A model generated the notes under the pieces. The model did no database searches and was not told where the DNA came from. It saw only the letters and a list, made by a program, of their open reading frames with translations. From the NCBI GenBank assembly GCA_002841825.1, contig PHAZ01000016.1:1-51197 (forward strand): 51,197 nucleotides of DNA, written 5' to 3'. The translations under genes were made by a program, and so were the position numbers. Shown one piece after another: positions 15,860-26,128 of the stretch (position 1 is its first letter; every line of letters begins with the position of its first letter). Source of the stretch: Deltaproteobacteria bacterium HGW-Deltaproteobacteria-22. Its GTDB lineage: Bacteria > Myxococcota_A > Polyangia > HGW-17.

Positions 15860-16206
15860 GCGTTCCGTTCATCCCCGAAAGGCGCTTCAATTTACACCAG
15901 TTCCCGGGCGCGATAAAGGGAAAACCTGGGATGGTCCCTGATCATTTCAATGGGATAAATATTTTTTATTCACGGAACAACGACATCAACTGGCCCGACC
16001 CTCGGAACCCTGGTTTTTGATAAAGTGGTATTTGGTTGCAAAATTCCTTAAATATATATTGATTAGAAATTCCTAAAGTTTCGCATTTTTCAGCAAGGAA
16101 CCCCAGGGGCACCCAGACGATTGCCCCTAAAAGGAATAGAAAAAACCTTGTAGAAAGCGGGGTTTTTCTGTATGACCAAACCACTTTGGATCCGGAGGTG
16201 GTGAAC
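15860..16206 (+). promoter_or_regulatory. Intergenic region / speA leader with hairpins
   Basis: A 347-bp non-coding stretch between two divergent genes. The centre (16012-16070) is strongly AT-rich and probably holds the promoters, but no convincing -35/-10 pair could be fixed. Before speA, two stem-loops can form in the transcript: AGGGGCA with TGCCCCT (16105-16111 and 16122-16128), and AAAAACC with GGTTTTT (16141-16147 and 16161-16167). The second ends in a T-run and resembles an intrinsic terminator or attenuator. No short leader peptide of convincing quality was seen. Confidence 0.45.
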
Positions 16207-18141
<1,935 letters not shown>

Positions 18142-18424
18142 CACCCACCCGGCCTTGCACGCTGCGGACGTCTGGTTCACGGAATCTCAATTTGGAAAAA
18201 AAGAGGGACGGCAGGAGGAAAATCTTCTTGGCGCTCATCGACGGAATCGACAAAATCTTTACAGAAACGCAAAACACGGGCCTTTCGGCATCATGCAAAA
18301 CTGCGCCCACACAAAAAGCACCCTACAAAACCACTACAGTTTCTGCCGTCCCAGTTCTTGTTGTACCGCGGCCAAAGCCGGATGCAAGCGGGATTTTGGA
18401 TATTTTCATCCTCCATCAAAACGT
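18142..18424. other. Intergenic region between speA and the convergent lipoprotein gene, no gene recognised
   Basis: This 283-bp stretch between convergent genes has several short open frames on both strands, but none with a usable ribosome site, a family resemblance or a codon pattern like the neighbours. It is less GC-rich than the coding sequence around it. No strong hairpin followed by a T-run was seen. Confidence 0.5.
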
Positions 18425-18940
18425 TCACCGCAGCAGAAACGACGCCACCTGGCCGATGGCGGCCTCGACGGCTTCGTCGTCGGTGCCCGCGAAGCCGTGG
18501 GTGCCGGTGCGGCTCTCGATGCGGACCTCCCCCGAGGACTCCTCGCGATCCCGCTCGTAGACGAGCACGCGCACCGTGAGCTCGGCGCGGCCGGCGAAGG
18601 CGCCCTTCCACAGCCGGTCGCTCGGCTTCACGTGACGGAAGTGCTCGATCTGCATGATCACGACCACGTCCTGCGCATACGACGGCGGCAGGGCGCGCAC
18701 GGCCTGCACCTGCACGCCGGCCCGAACGAGCCGCCGGCCCACGCCCCAGATCAGGTCGTTGGCCGCCCGGGCCACGCCCGGCTGCGACGGGATCGGGTTG
18801 TCCAGGACCAGCAGGACCGACCGACCCGGCGTGATCGGCACCGACACCGGCCGCACCGAGGTCGCGCGCAACTGCGCGCACCCGAACAGGATGGACAGTC
18901 CGACAAAAAGACCCGCAAGAAGGACATTTTTCAGATGCAT
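18425..18940 (-). CDS. Lipoprotein of unknown function (DUF4410-like?)
   Basis: A 171-residue protein starting at an ATG with GGAGG 5 bp upstream. A lipoprotein signal (HLKNVLLAGLFVGLSILFGC) ends in the lipobox LFGC. The mature part begins RATSVRPVSVPITPG and is an alpha/beta domain with VVVIMQIEHFRHV, AFAGRAELTVRVLVYERD and a final EAVEAAIGQVASFLLR helix. The layout of a strand-rich middle with a 'GxAELTVxVxV' strand recalls DUF4410 or LptE-like outer-membrane lipoproteins, but the match is weak. The mature N-terminus has no Asp at +2, so outer-membrane sorting would be expected by the E. coli rule. Convergent with speA. Confidence 0.7.
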   Translation of the reverse strand: MHLKNVLLAGLFVGLSILFGCAQLRATSVRPVSVPITPGRSVLLVLDNPIPSQPGVARAANDLIWGVGRRLVRAGVQVQAVRALPPSYAQDVVVIMQIEHFRHVKPSDRLWKGAFAGRAELTVRVLVYERDREESSGEVRIESRTGTHGFAGTDDEAVEAAIGQVASFLLR

Positions 18941-19134
18941 GGCATCCTCCATTTACTGGAGTACCATGGTCTCTGTGTCTTGACCAGTCCCCGCTGGACC
19001 GCAAAGCGACCGAGACGTGACCGGGATTACGTTCCGCCACCGGCTGTGCGACATCGCATCTCTGACCTTGCTTTTTGCCCCGAAGTCCGCTTCACTCTTC
19101 CCGGACCTGCCGTCGTGCGGTCCGGAGCTCCGCA

Positions 19135-20280
19135 TTGCACTGGATCCTGCTGATTTCCCTGTGTCTGAATTCCGTCAACGTCCCGGTCGAGGAGAACGGA
19201 TCGGCTGGAAACACCACGCCACCGGCGAAAGTCGCTGGACCTTCATCCCCCCAACGTCGGCCCGGGGAAGAAACCAAGGCCCGGCCGACGCCTGCCCGCA
19301 GGACCGCGGCGGCGGCCCTGGCGCTCGTCCCCGGTGTGCTCGTCGCCGGAGGCGGGCACTGGATCCTCGGAGACACCCCCGGGGCGAAGAAGATCGCGGT
19401 CCTCAAGGGCGCCGGCCTGGCCACGTTCGTGGTCGGCTTTCTGCCGATCCTCTACTCCAATGCCTCGGACAAGGTCATGCACGCCTCCTATCCCGTGGTG
19501 ATCGGCGGCTTCGGCCTGTTCGCCATGGCCACGCTGGCGGACCTGTACGGTGCGGTGTTCTCCGGCCGCCCGCCCGGGACCGCGCCTGCCTTCGTCCCCT
19601 CCCTCGAGCTCGAGCAGCACTGGATGCACGTCTCCGACGACCAGTTCGCCTACGACCAGTTCTGGCACGTCGGCCTGACCGGCCGCATCGGGGGCGCCCG
19701 CCTTCGCGGCGACTTCTTCCACAGCCCCGCCGACGGCAACACGAGGATGGCAGTCGAGGCCGCCTGGCGCTTCCTGGGCCCACGTCCCCGGAACGCGGAG
19801 GATCCCGGACCGGAGCAGAACCCTGACCGGGACGGCTCGTTTCTGGAGCTCTCGGCGGGGCTGATCCGGCACGAATTCCTCCCGGAGCGCTTCCTGGTGA
19901 CCACGCCCGAGTGCTTCCTGCTCGGGCGGATGGACCTGCGACGCATGCATCCCTCCCTTGTCGGCTCCTTCGCGGAGCTGGGCGCAGGCTGGGGCATGGA
20001 GTTCACCGACTTCCGGGACGTCGACGGCCGGCTGGATCGCTCCCAACTGCTCCTGTTCCAGGTCGCCTATGGGCTGTACCTGGGTTCCGGGGAGCGCTCC
20101 GGCGAGGTCAAGCTCTTCTATGATCACCGGCCCGACGACTGGGCCGGCGGCGCCCAGGGCGTGCTCGGCTTCTTCGGACTGCGGGGGCGTTTCTACTTTT
20201 CGCGCCACTGGGGAGTGGACTGGCTGGCCGAACGCGGCACGGCCACCCGGGTGATGCTGGGGGCGGTTTTCCGGTACTGA
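19135..20280 (+). CDS. Secreted / membrane-associated protein of unknown function
   Basis: A protein of about 381 residues. The TTG at 19135 is preferred as start: it begins a signal-like segment (HWILLISLCLNSVNVP) and has GGAG 7 bp upstream; an earlier TTG at 19075 gives an Arg/Ser-rich extension. After a Pro-rich linker come two hydrophobic helices (AAAALALVPGVLVAGGGHWILG and LATFVVGFLPILY), then a third (YPVVIGGFGLFAMATLADLYGAV). The C-terminal 230 residues are strand-rich with alternating aromatic and polar residues (GSFAELGAGWGMEFTDF, LLLFQVAYGLYLG, VLGFFGLRGRFYFS) and end in VFRY, an aromatic C-terminus compatible with an outer-membrane barrel. It is followed after one base by the metallophosphoesterase gene. 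Confidence 0.62.
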   Translation: MHWILLISLCLNSVNVPVEENGSAGNTTPPAKVAGPSSPQRRPGEETKARPTPARRTAAAALALVPGVLVAGGGHWILGDTPGAKKIAVLKGAGLATFVVGFLPILYSNASDKVMHASYPVVIGGFGLFAMATLADLYGAVFSGRPPGTAPAFVPSLELEQHWMHVSDDQFAYDQFWHVGLTGRIGGARLRGDFFHSPADGNTRMAVEAAWRFLGPRPRNAEDPGPEQNPDRDGSFLELSAGLIRHEFLPERFLVTTPECFLLGRMDLRRMHPSLVGSFAELGAGWGMEFTDFRDVDGRLDRSQLLLFQVAYGLYLGSGERSGEVKLFYDHRPDDWAGGAQGVLGFFGLRGRFYFSRHWGVDWLAERGTATRVMLGAVFRY

Positions 20281-20281
20281 C

Positions 20282-21376
20282 ATGAAATTATTTCGTTTTT
20301 TATTATATATTTCTTTATTATCAATTATCGGCTGCGGCGACGGTCCCGGCCAGCGCGCCGACTTCGACGAGACCATCGGTTCGGCCGCCGCAGGTGACAC
20401 CCAAATCTCCGTGCGTGACGGCCTGGCGCTGGTCGAGGTCATGGAGGCAGGCCGCCTGGACCTGTGGCTCTCGGCACCCACCCAGGAGATCACCTTCACC
20501 ACCGGTCCTTCCGCAGTGTCCGACTGGGATCTGACCCTCCGCAACGCGCCCGCCGACAGCGTGCTGTCGATCGTCACCGGTGACGCCACGGCCGTGGCGG
20601 TGACCACCGGGCTGCCCACGGAGAAGCACTGGCACCTGCGGCTGCCGCCCGATGCCGTGACGACAGTGCACATCGCGCCACCCGACGCCGGCCTGGCCGG
20701 TCCGATCCGCATCGCGATGCTCTCGGACATCCAGGAGGCCATGAGCCAGGTCCAGGACATATTCGCGCGGATCAACGACGATCCGTCCATCCGCTTCGTG
20801 CTCTCTGCCGGGGACATCACGGACAACGGCTCGGCCGAGGAGTACGACCGCTTTCGCCGGGAGCTTGGCGGGCTCCACGTGCCGTTCTATGCCACCTGCG
20901 GAAACCATGACGTCTCCATCGGCGACATGATCTGGCACCGCCAGCTCGGACGACACTCGTTCCACTTCAACTTCAGGGGTGCCGCCTTCACGCTGGCCGA
21001 CTCCGCCGACGCCACCATCGATCCCAAGGTATATCGATGGCTCGAGGCGTGGCTCGACGACGGGCGGGATCGCTGGCACCTGTTCATCACGCACCTGCCC
21101 CCGGTGGATCCCAACGGCGTGCGCAACGGCTCGTTCTCCAGCCGCAGGGAGGCCGCCAAGCTCATCTCCGCACTCGCTGGCGGCGCCGTCGACCTCGCGG
21201 TCTTCGGCCATATCCACACGCACGTGGCCTACACCCTCGGGGGCATCGAGTGCCACATCTCCGGCGGCGGCGGCGGCTGGCCCATGCGCTGGGACGGACT
21301 CGCGCGGCACTTCCTCACGATGGACATCGACCCCGTGGCACAGGACCACGACGTCAAGGTCGTGGAAATTCAATAA
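20282..21376 (+). CDS. Metallophosphoesterase lipoprotein
   Basis: A calcineurin-like phosphoesterase of 364 residues anchored by a lipoprotein signal (KLFRFLLYISLLSIIGC, lipobox SIIGC). An N-terminal strand-rich domain (about 40-140) may be a purple-acid-phosphatase-like N-terminal domain. The catalytic core has the five metal motifs: IAMLSDIQ (usually D-x-H; Gln here in place of His), SAGDITDNG, TCGNHD, LFITHLPP and FGHIHTH. The first motif replacement is unusual but seen in related phosphoesterases. The substrate is unknown. The start is 1 bp after the preceding stop, so it is co-transcribed with the gene at 19135. It should act outside the cytoplasmic membrane. Confidence 0.85.
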   Translation: MKLFRFLLYISLLSIIGCGDGPGQRADFDETIGSAAAGDTQISVRDGLALVEVMEAGRLDLWLSAPTQEITFTTGPSAVSDWDLTLRNAPADSVLSIVTGDATAVAVTTGLPTEKHWHLRLPPDAVTTVHIAPPDAGLAGPIRIAMLSDIQEAMSQVQDIFARINDDPSIRFVLSAGDITDNGSAEEYDRFRRELGGLHVPFYATCGNHDVSIGDMIWHRQLGRHSFHFNFRGAAFTLADSADATIDPKVYRWLEAWLDDGRDRWHLFITHLPPVDPNGVRNGSFSSRREAAKLISALAGGAVDLAVFGHIHTHVAYTLGGIECHISGGGGGWPMRWDGLARHFLTMDIDPVAQDHDVKVVEIQ

Positions 21377-21394
21377 CAATAGTAATAAATTGAC

Positions 21395-21422
21395 TTGACT
21401 ATCGGAAGCACTTCGATACACT
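21395..21422 (+). promoter_or_regulatory. Predicted sigma-70 promoter
   Basis: TTGACT (21395-21400) and TACACT (21417-21422) with a 16-bp spacer lie in an AT-rich gap 36 bp before the ATG at 21458. A second overlapping TTGACT starts at 21390. It would give the membrane-protein gene downstream its own transcript. Confidence 0.6.
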
Positions 21423-21457
21423 GCCTCCCGCCCTCAGGGCAACCCACAGGAGGCCAT

Positions 21458-22321
21458 ATGCAGGACAACATCTATCGTTCATCCGGGACCTTTTCACCCG
21501 CCGGCATCGGCATCGGGCTGGGACTCGCCCTCGCCGCGATGTTCCCGATCGCGTTCCTCTATTCGTACGCGGTGCGCTACATCCCGTTCATCTACATCAA
21601 CTTCCTGATCAGTTTCGGCGCCGTGTTCGCCGTGGCGTACATCTACACCTTCGGCGAGAGCCTGGGCCGCAACCGCTCCCGTGTGGCCTCCCTGGCGGCC
21701 ATGCTGCTGGCGGGTGTCCTCACGCTGTTCGTGTTCTGGGTGACGTTCCTGTACGTGCTGTCCGAGCGCAGGCTCGAGTACGTGAAGATGCTCACGGATC
21801 CGGCCTATGTGATCGACCTGGTCAAGGAACTGATCAACGTCGGCTGGTTCACCCTCAAGCGCAACCGTGTCAAGGGCACCTTCTACGGCATCATGCTCGC
21901 GATCGAGGCCGTGGTGTACCTCGGCATCTTCGTGTTCGTATGGTGGACCGCCCTGAAGAGCCGCGTGTTCTGCGAGAAGTGCCAGAAGTGGGTCGTCCGC
22001 GAGAGCGTCGCGATGTTCTTCGACCTGGCCCCGCTGGAGGCCATCGCCACCTCCCTGGCCACCGGCACCGATGCTTGGGTCGACGCCTTGTTCCTCGCCC
22101 AGGGCACCCCCTCCCTGCGCGTCGAGCTCGCCTCCTGCGCCCACTGCAATGATCTGCACGTGCTCACCCTGGTGCACTCACAGGATGTGGTGGACAAGGA
22201 CGGAAACCCCTCCACCGAAGAGAAGAACCTGCTGGAGAACGTGCTGATCTCCGCCGCGACCGCCGCCCGTTTCCAGGCCCGCGTAGGGCAGCTGCAGGCC
22301 GATTTCGCCGCCAGGACCTGA
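21458..22321 (+). CDS. Multi-pass membrane protein with two CxxC motifs, unknown function
   Basis: A 287-residue protein whose ATG at 21458 follows a strong CAGGAGG site. Four hydrophobic segments are visible: GIGIGLGLALAAMFPIAFLY, IPFIYINFLISFGAVFAVAY, VASLAAMLLAGVLTLFVFWV and FYGIMLAIEAVVYLGIFVFV. The C-terminal 100 residues are soluble and contain RVFCEKCQKWV and ELASCAHCNDL. These two CxxC pairs could bind zinc or form a rubredoxin-like knuckle on the cytoplasmic side. The tail is acidic and helical. I do not recognise a named family. It stands alone with its own promoter, convergent with the VIT/vWA gene. Confidence 0.72.
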   Translation: MQDNIYRSSGTFSPAGIGIGLGLALAAMFPIAFLYSYAVRYIPFIYINFLISFGAVFAVAYIYTFGESLGRNRSRVASLAAMLLAGVLTLFVFWVTFLYVLSERRLEYVKMLTDPAYVIDLVKELINVGWFTLKRNRVKGTFYGIMLAIEAVVYLGIFVFVWWTALKSRVFCEKCQKWVVRESVAMFFDLAPLEAIATSLATGTDAWVDALFLAQGTPSLRVELASCAHCNDLHVLTLVHSQDVVDKDGNPSTEEKNLLENVLISAATAARFQARVGQLQADFAART

Positions 22322-22362
22322 GGCCCGTCAAAGAAACTTTGCAGGGGGATCGGAGCCGGGAG

Positions 22363-25300
22363 TTACTCGACCAGGTCCATCGGACCAAACGGGGCTGGGA
22401 CCAGGCGGGACTTCGAGGAGACGACCACGTCGGCCACGCGCAGCGGCGTGGAGCCCGCGGCAAAGGGCAGCAGGCGGGTGGTGCCGTAACTGACGATCTT
22501 CACGCTGCCCTTGACCGAACCCGACGGGGCCGAGCCTGTCCGGGGCACCACGAAGATCTGGTAGCGGCCGCGCTTCTCCATCGAGGTGGCCAGTTGCTCG
22601 GTCACCTTCGACTGCACGCTCTGGGCCTGCAGGCGCCTCGAGCCGCCGGCGAAACTGACCACGCGACCCTCGGGCGTCAGGACGATGAGATCCAGCTGGG
22701 CGTCACCTTCCCATGCGGCCTCCAGGTTCAACGAATCGGGGCGGATCCTCGGCCTGGCTTCTTCGTTCATCTTTCGCTCGGCGGACGTGCGGGCCGACTT
22801 CGTCAGCAGTCCGAAGAACCGCTCCGTGTCCTGCGTGCACTGCGCGGCGACGACCTGGTGCTCCCAGTTCTTGGGGGCCACCAGCGCCCGCGGCACCGCA
22901 TGGGCACACATCATCGAAAATTCACCCAGGGCACGATAGGCGCCGAACATGCGGTCATGGGCGGCCTCCGAACCCGGGTTCGCGTCGATGGCGCTCTCGA
23001 GCAGCTCGATGGCCTTGTTTGCCTGACCACCCAGCAGCGCGAGCTCGGCGAGGACCACCAGCGCTTCGGCGTCCATGGCGTCCTTCTCCAGCCACTTCTG
23101 TGCCAGTTTGCGCGCCTCCTCCAGTTGGCCCGCCTGCATCAGGGTCCGCACCAGGGACTGCATCCGGTCACGGCTCTCCGGCTTTTCGGCCAGCTCGGCG
23201 CGCTTCTTCTGCACCTCGGTCCAGTCCGCCACGGCGCTGTCCACGCCGGCGGTGATCGCGGCCACCCGGTACCACTCCTTCTTCATGCGGATCATGCGGC
23301 GGCCCCGGCGGCTGCGGGCCATCTCGCGGGGGATCATCTCGTCCTCCATGGAACGCTCCATCTTCGCGGCCGGCGGCGCCGACATCGCCGACATCGCGGG
23401 CATGCGTCCACCCATGGTCATGCTGTCCATGGCCATGCCCTTGCCCGGCGCGGGCGCAGGTCCGGAGACCTCGGCCTCCTGGCTCTCCTCGGTGCCGGTC
23501 CAGTCCACGGCCGGACGCGTGTCGGCCACACCGAAGGCCTTCGCCATGGCCGGGCTCTCGAGCACCAGCAGGCTCGTGTGGCGGGACAGCACGTGATAAT
23601 CCTTTGACAGTTGGACGATCTCCCTGACCATCTCCGCGCCACCACCGGCGGCCTGCAGGTCGTCGATGCGACCCTGGGCCCAGATGCGCGGCACGAAGGC
23701 GTTTCCGGCAGCCGTCACCGGATCAAGCTTGATCTGGTATTCGCGCTTGAACGGGACCCCCTCGAGCTCGCCCGTGATCACCATCGCACCCTCCACCGGC
23801 GTGGTTGGGACGCGCATCGCCAGCAGCAGCTCCTCGCCGGGCCAGATCAGGTCGGTCTTCTCCGGGGCGAGCTGGGTCACGCCCTCCGGGAATTGAAACT
23901 GCGCCCTGGTCACCGGGATACCCAGCTGGCGTTGCAGCACGCGCCAGGCCAGCGCGGCGACCCGTGTGCCCGGCGTCAGGCCCAGCATCGAACCATTGCC
24001 GTTTCTGGCCAGGGAGCGCAGCACCACCTCGTCGGTCTCGCCGCCGAGGCCCACGGTCGTCAGGCGGGCACGGCCCACCAGTCCTGAGGTCTTCCGTCCC
24101 AGCCGCGCAGGGTCGGTCTCGCCCACACTGGGGATGCCGTCGCCCAGCAGCACGAAGCGGGTGTGCACGGCCTTCTCGCCGTGCAGCGTCACGATCTTGC
24201 CGACCGCATCGAGGGTCGCGTCCAGCGAAGAGGAGCCGGCGGCCTCCAGGGAGGTGATCGTGCCGAAGATCTTCTCCGCGAGCACATCCGACGCCGCCTG
24301 ATCCTCGATCAGCGCGGCACACTGATGATTGCAGGCGAGCAGGCTCACGCGGTGCGAACCTCCGAGCTCGCCGACGAGCAGGCGGGCCACCTCGGCGGCG
24401 CGCTGCAGACGCGCCTTCTGCACGCTGTAGGAGCGGTCCACCACCAGCACCAGGTGCAACGGGTCGGAGCCGTTGTACGCCGGCAGGATGGGCTTCAGGG
24501 CCACCAGCGCATAGCCGTCGGCCCCGGGCTTTTCAGGCTGTTTATAGGACCAGGCACGGATCTCGCGTCCGGGCTTCTCATCCGGGATGTCGATGACGAG
24601 ATCTCCCTCGGGCCGGAAGTTTTCCCGGATCATCCGCAGGATGCCCGTGGAACTCTCCTGCTTCCGCTCCGGGGCGAACGGGGCGATCCGCAGGCGGCCC
24701 ACGTCGCTGATGCCGCCGATGGTCGCCACCAGGCTGAACTTTTCGGTCGAGACCTTGTCCTGGGCGCCGGCGGCCAGCGGAAGCACATAGCGACTGCCGC
24801 CCGGGATCGGTTCGAGCACCTGGGTGTAGGCGATCCGCACGCGGCGGCTGCCCTTTTTGGGAATCGGGAAGATCTTCAACTCGAACTGCGAACCCTTCTT
24901 CCAGTTCAGCAGGGCAGGGTCATGCCACGGACCGGGCACCCAGACGTACTCCACGACTTCCTTCTTCTGCTGCCTGGGCGCCGCGTTGCGAAGCACGCCG
25001 GCCCAGATCTTGTCGCCCTGATCGCGGGCGACGATGGCGCCATGCTCCCACTTGCCCTCGACGACCAGGTCCAGCCCCGCGATCTGTGCGTCGGGGGGCA
25101 TCGGAAATGTATAGATCCCCTCGAGGGTGTCGTCGGAGTCGTTCATGAACTCCTCCTCCACCTCGGTGCGCACGATGCGACCCTGGATCTTCACGTCCAC
25201 GGCATGATCGATCAGGCGCAGCGCCAGCTCCGTGTCGGCCCCGGCGCCCGGACGGCGCGCCTTGAGGCGGCCGAAGCCGCTGGTCTGGTCGGGGGTCTCG

Positions 25301-25704
25301 GGCTTGTCGGAGGCCCACTCGGCCGCATAGCCGAGGTTGGCCGCGGCCTGCGAGATCGGGACCTCGTCCCCGCGCAGGATGGCCTCGCCGCCGGCCCGCA
25401 CGTCCACCGAACGGTTGCCGGACTTCGCGATGACATGTCCGCGCAGCACGTTGACCACGGCCATGCCGGCCAGCTGGCTGACCAGCAGCCGGGTGCCGAC
25501 CACATCGACCTGCCCTGAGGACGTGCGCACCAGCAGCGGCGGCAGATCCTTCTGGCGCACCACGTCGAGCAGCACCTCACCGGCTTCGAGCTTCATGGAA
25601 CGGTCCGTCGCATCCGTGAACGCGACCTGCGTGTTCTCGTTGAGCCATACGCGGGTTCCCTCTGACAGCGTCAGCAGCGCGCGCTCGCCGGCGGTCGTCT
25701 CCAC
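22363..25704 (-). CDS. FecR / VIT / von Willebrand factor A protein with C-terminal TPR, 5' end frameshifted
   Basis: A 1113-residue frame from a GTG at 25704, almost surely the 3' part of a larger protein. Residues 1-110 are the end of a FecR-like domain (GERALLTLSEGTRVWLNENTQ, then VVGTRLLVSQ). Residues about 160-300 are a VIT domain (GIYTFPMPPDAQIAGLDLVV). Residues about 415-600 form a vWA domain with an intact MIDAS: D423-x-S425-x-S427 and later LLGDGIPSVGE. A Met/Pro/Ala-rich linker and TPR-like helices (about 870-970) follow, ending LDLVE. VIT-vWA proteins act in the envelope as adhesins or scaffolds. The FecR domain lacks its first half here; that half lies in the overlapping frame of the anti-sigma ORF (25577-26128). 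See the finding on the frameshift. Confidence 0.85.
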   Translation of the reverse strand: METTAGERALLTLSEGTRVWLNENTQVAFTDATDRSMKLEAGEVLLDVVRQKDLPPLLVRTSSGQVDVVGTRLLVSQLAGMAVVNVLRGHVIAKSGNRSVDVRAGGEAILRGDEVPISQAAANLGYAAEWASDKPETPDQTSGFGRLKARRPGAGADTELALRLIDHAVDVKIQGRIVRTEVEEEFMNDSDDTLEGIYTFPMPPDAQIAGLDLVVEGKWEHGAIVARDQGDKIWAGVLRNAAPRQQKKEVVEYVWVPGPWHDPALLNWKKGSQFELKIFPIPKKGSRRVRIAYTQVLEPIPGGSRYVLPLAAGAQDKVSTEKFSLVATIGGISDVGRLRIAPFAPERKQESSTGILRMIRENFRPEGDLVIDIPDEKPGREIRAWSYKQPEKPGADGYALVALKPILPAYNGSDPLHLVLVVDRSYSVQKARLQRAAEVARLLVGELGGSHRVSLLACNHQCAALIEDQAASDVLAEKIFGTITSLEAAGSSSLDATLDAVGKIVTLHGEKAVHTRFVLLGDGIPSVGETDPARLGRKTSGLVGRARLTTVGLGGETDEVVLRSLARNGNGSMLGLTPGTRVAALAWRVLQRQLGIPVTRAQFQFPEGVTQLAPEKTDLIWPGEELLLAMRVPTTPVEGAMVITGELEGVPFKREYQIKLDPVTAAGNAFVPRIWAQGRIDDLQAAGGGAEMVREIVQLSKDYHVLSRHTSLLVLESPAMAKAFGVADTRPAVDWTGTEESQEAEVSGPAPAPGKGMAMDSMTMGGRMPAMSAMSAPPAAKMERSMEDEMIPREMARSRRGRRMIRMKKEWYRVAAITAGVDSAVADWTEVQKKRAELAEKPESRDRMQSLVRTLMQAGQLEEARKLAQKWLEKDAMDAEALVVLAELALLGGQANKAIELLESAIDANPGSEAAHDRMFGAYRALGEFSMMCAHAVPRALVAPKNWEHQVVAAQCTQDTERFFGLLTKSARTSAERKMNEEARPRIRPDSLNLEAAWEGDAQLDLIVLTPEGRVVSFAGGSRRLQAQSVQSKVTEQLATSMEKRGRYQIFVVPRTGSAPSGSVKGSVKIVSYGTTRLLPFAAGSTPLRVADVVVSSKSRLVPAPFGPMDLVE

Positions 25705-26128
25705 CCTCGCGTTCTTCTCCGGCAGCGCCGTGCGCTTCCCCGCACTTTACTGAACGTCCTGGGCCGCCGCCACCTTCGTCGCCGCGCAACCACCAGATTC
25801 CTCCACCGACGACGACCACCAGCGCGAACACCGCCGCCAGACCGATCGCAGGACGCAGGAGCCATCCGGAGCGGCGCTCAGGCTGTCGCAGTTTCCCGGC
25901 CGCGCGGGCCGTTTTCGCCAGTTGTTCGGGGGAGACCGAAAGGGAGAACGCGGAGCCGGAACGATCCAGCAACCGCACCAGGCGCTCCGACGCACCTACC
26001 TCGACCTGGCAGGCCACGCACTCGCGTACATGGCGCTCCAGCTCGGGCGACAGTTCCTTGACGACCTCAGGATCGGACGACGCGAGGTCCCTGATTTCCT
26101 GACACAGATTCTGATTGTTCGTTTTCAT
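25577..26128 (-). CDS. Membrane-anchored anti-sigma factor, probably the N-terminal part of the FecR/VIT/vWA protein
   Basis: The sensible part is about 130 residues. The ATG at 26128 has GGAGG 5 bp upstream. An N-terminal helical domain with ELERHVRECVACQVEV resembles the zinc-finger anti-sigma domain (HxxxC..C, with H and two Cys), and a single membrane segment follows (AIGLAAVFALVVVVGGGIWWL). After LRGDEGGGGPG the frame becomes Arg/Gly-rich antisense-like sequence for about 60 residues up to its stop at 25577. The in-phase continuation of the protein lies one base away, in the frame of the VIT/vWA gene. It overlaps the sigma factor gene by 62 bp. Together they form the classic ECF pair: sigma bound at the membrane by the anti-sigma domain. 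Confidence 0.75.
   Translation of the reverse strand: MKTNNQNLCQEIRDLASSDPEVVKELSPELERHVRECVACQVEVGASERLVRLLDRSGSAFSLSVSPEQLAKTARAAGKLRQPERRSGWLLRPAIGLAAVFALVVVVGGGIWWLRGDEGGGGPGRSVKCGEAHGAAGEEREGGDDRRRARAADAVRGNPRMAQREHAGRVHGCDGPFHEARSR

Noticed and set aside
18192-18560. Plus-strand frame with a Lys/Arg-rich start opposite the lipoprotein gene
   Set aside because: It starts at TTG with no ribosome site, and its second half is antisense to the lipoprotein gene.
22339-23607. Long plus-strand frames rich in Arg, Gly and His opposite minus-strand genes (also at 791-2056, 6294-8333, 10815-13007, 13871-15559 and 26750-29914)
   Set aside because: These are typical high-GC antisense shadows: no family motifs, biased composition, and clear genes on the other strand.
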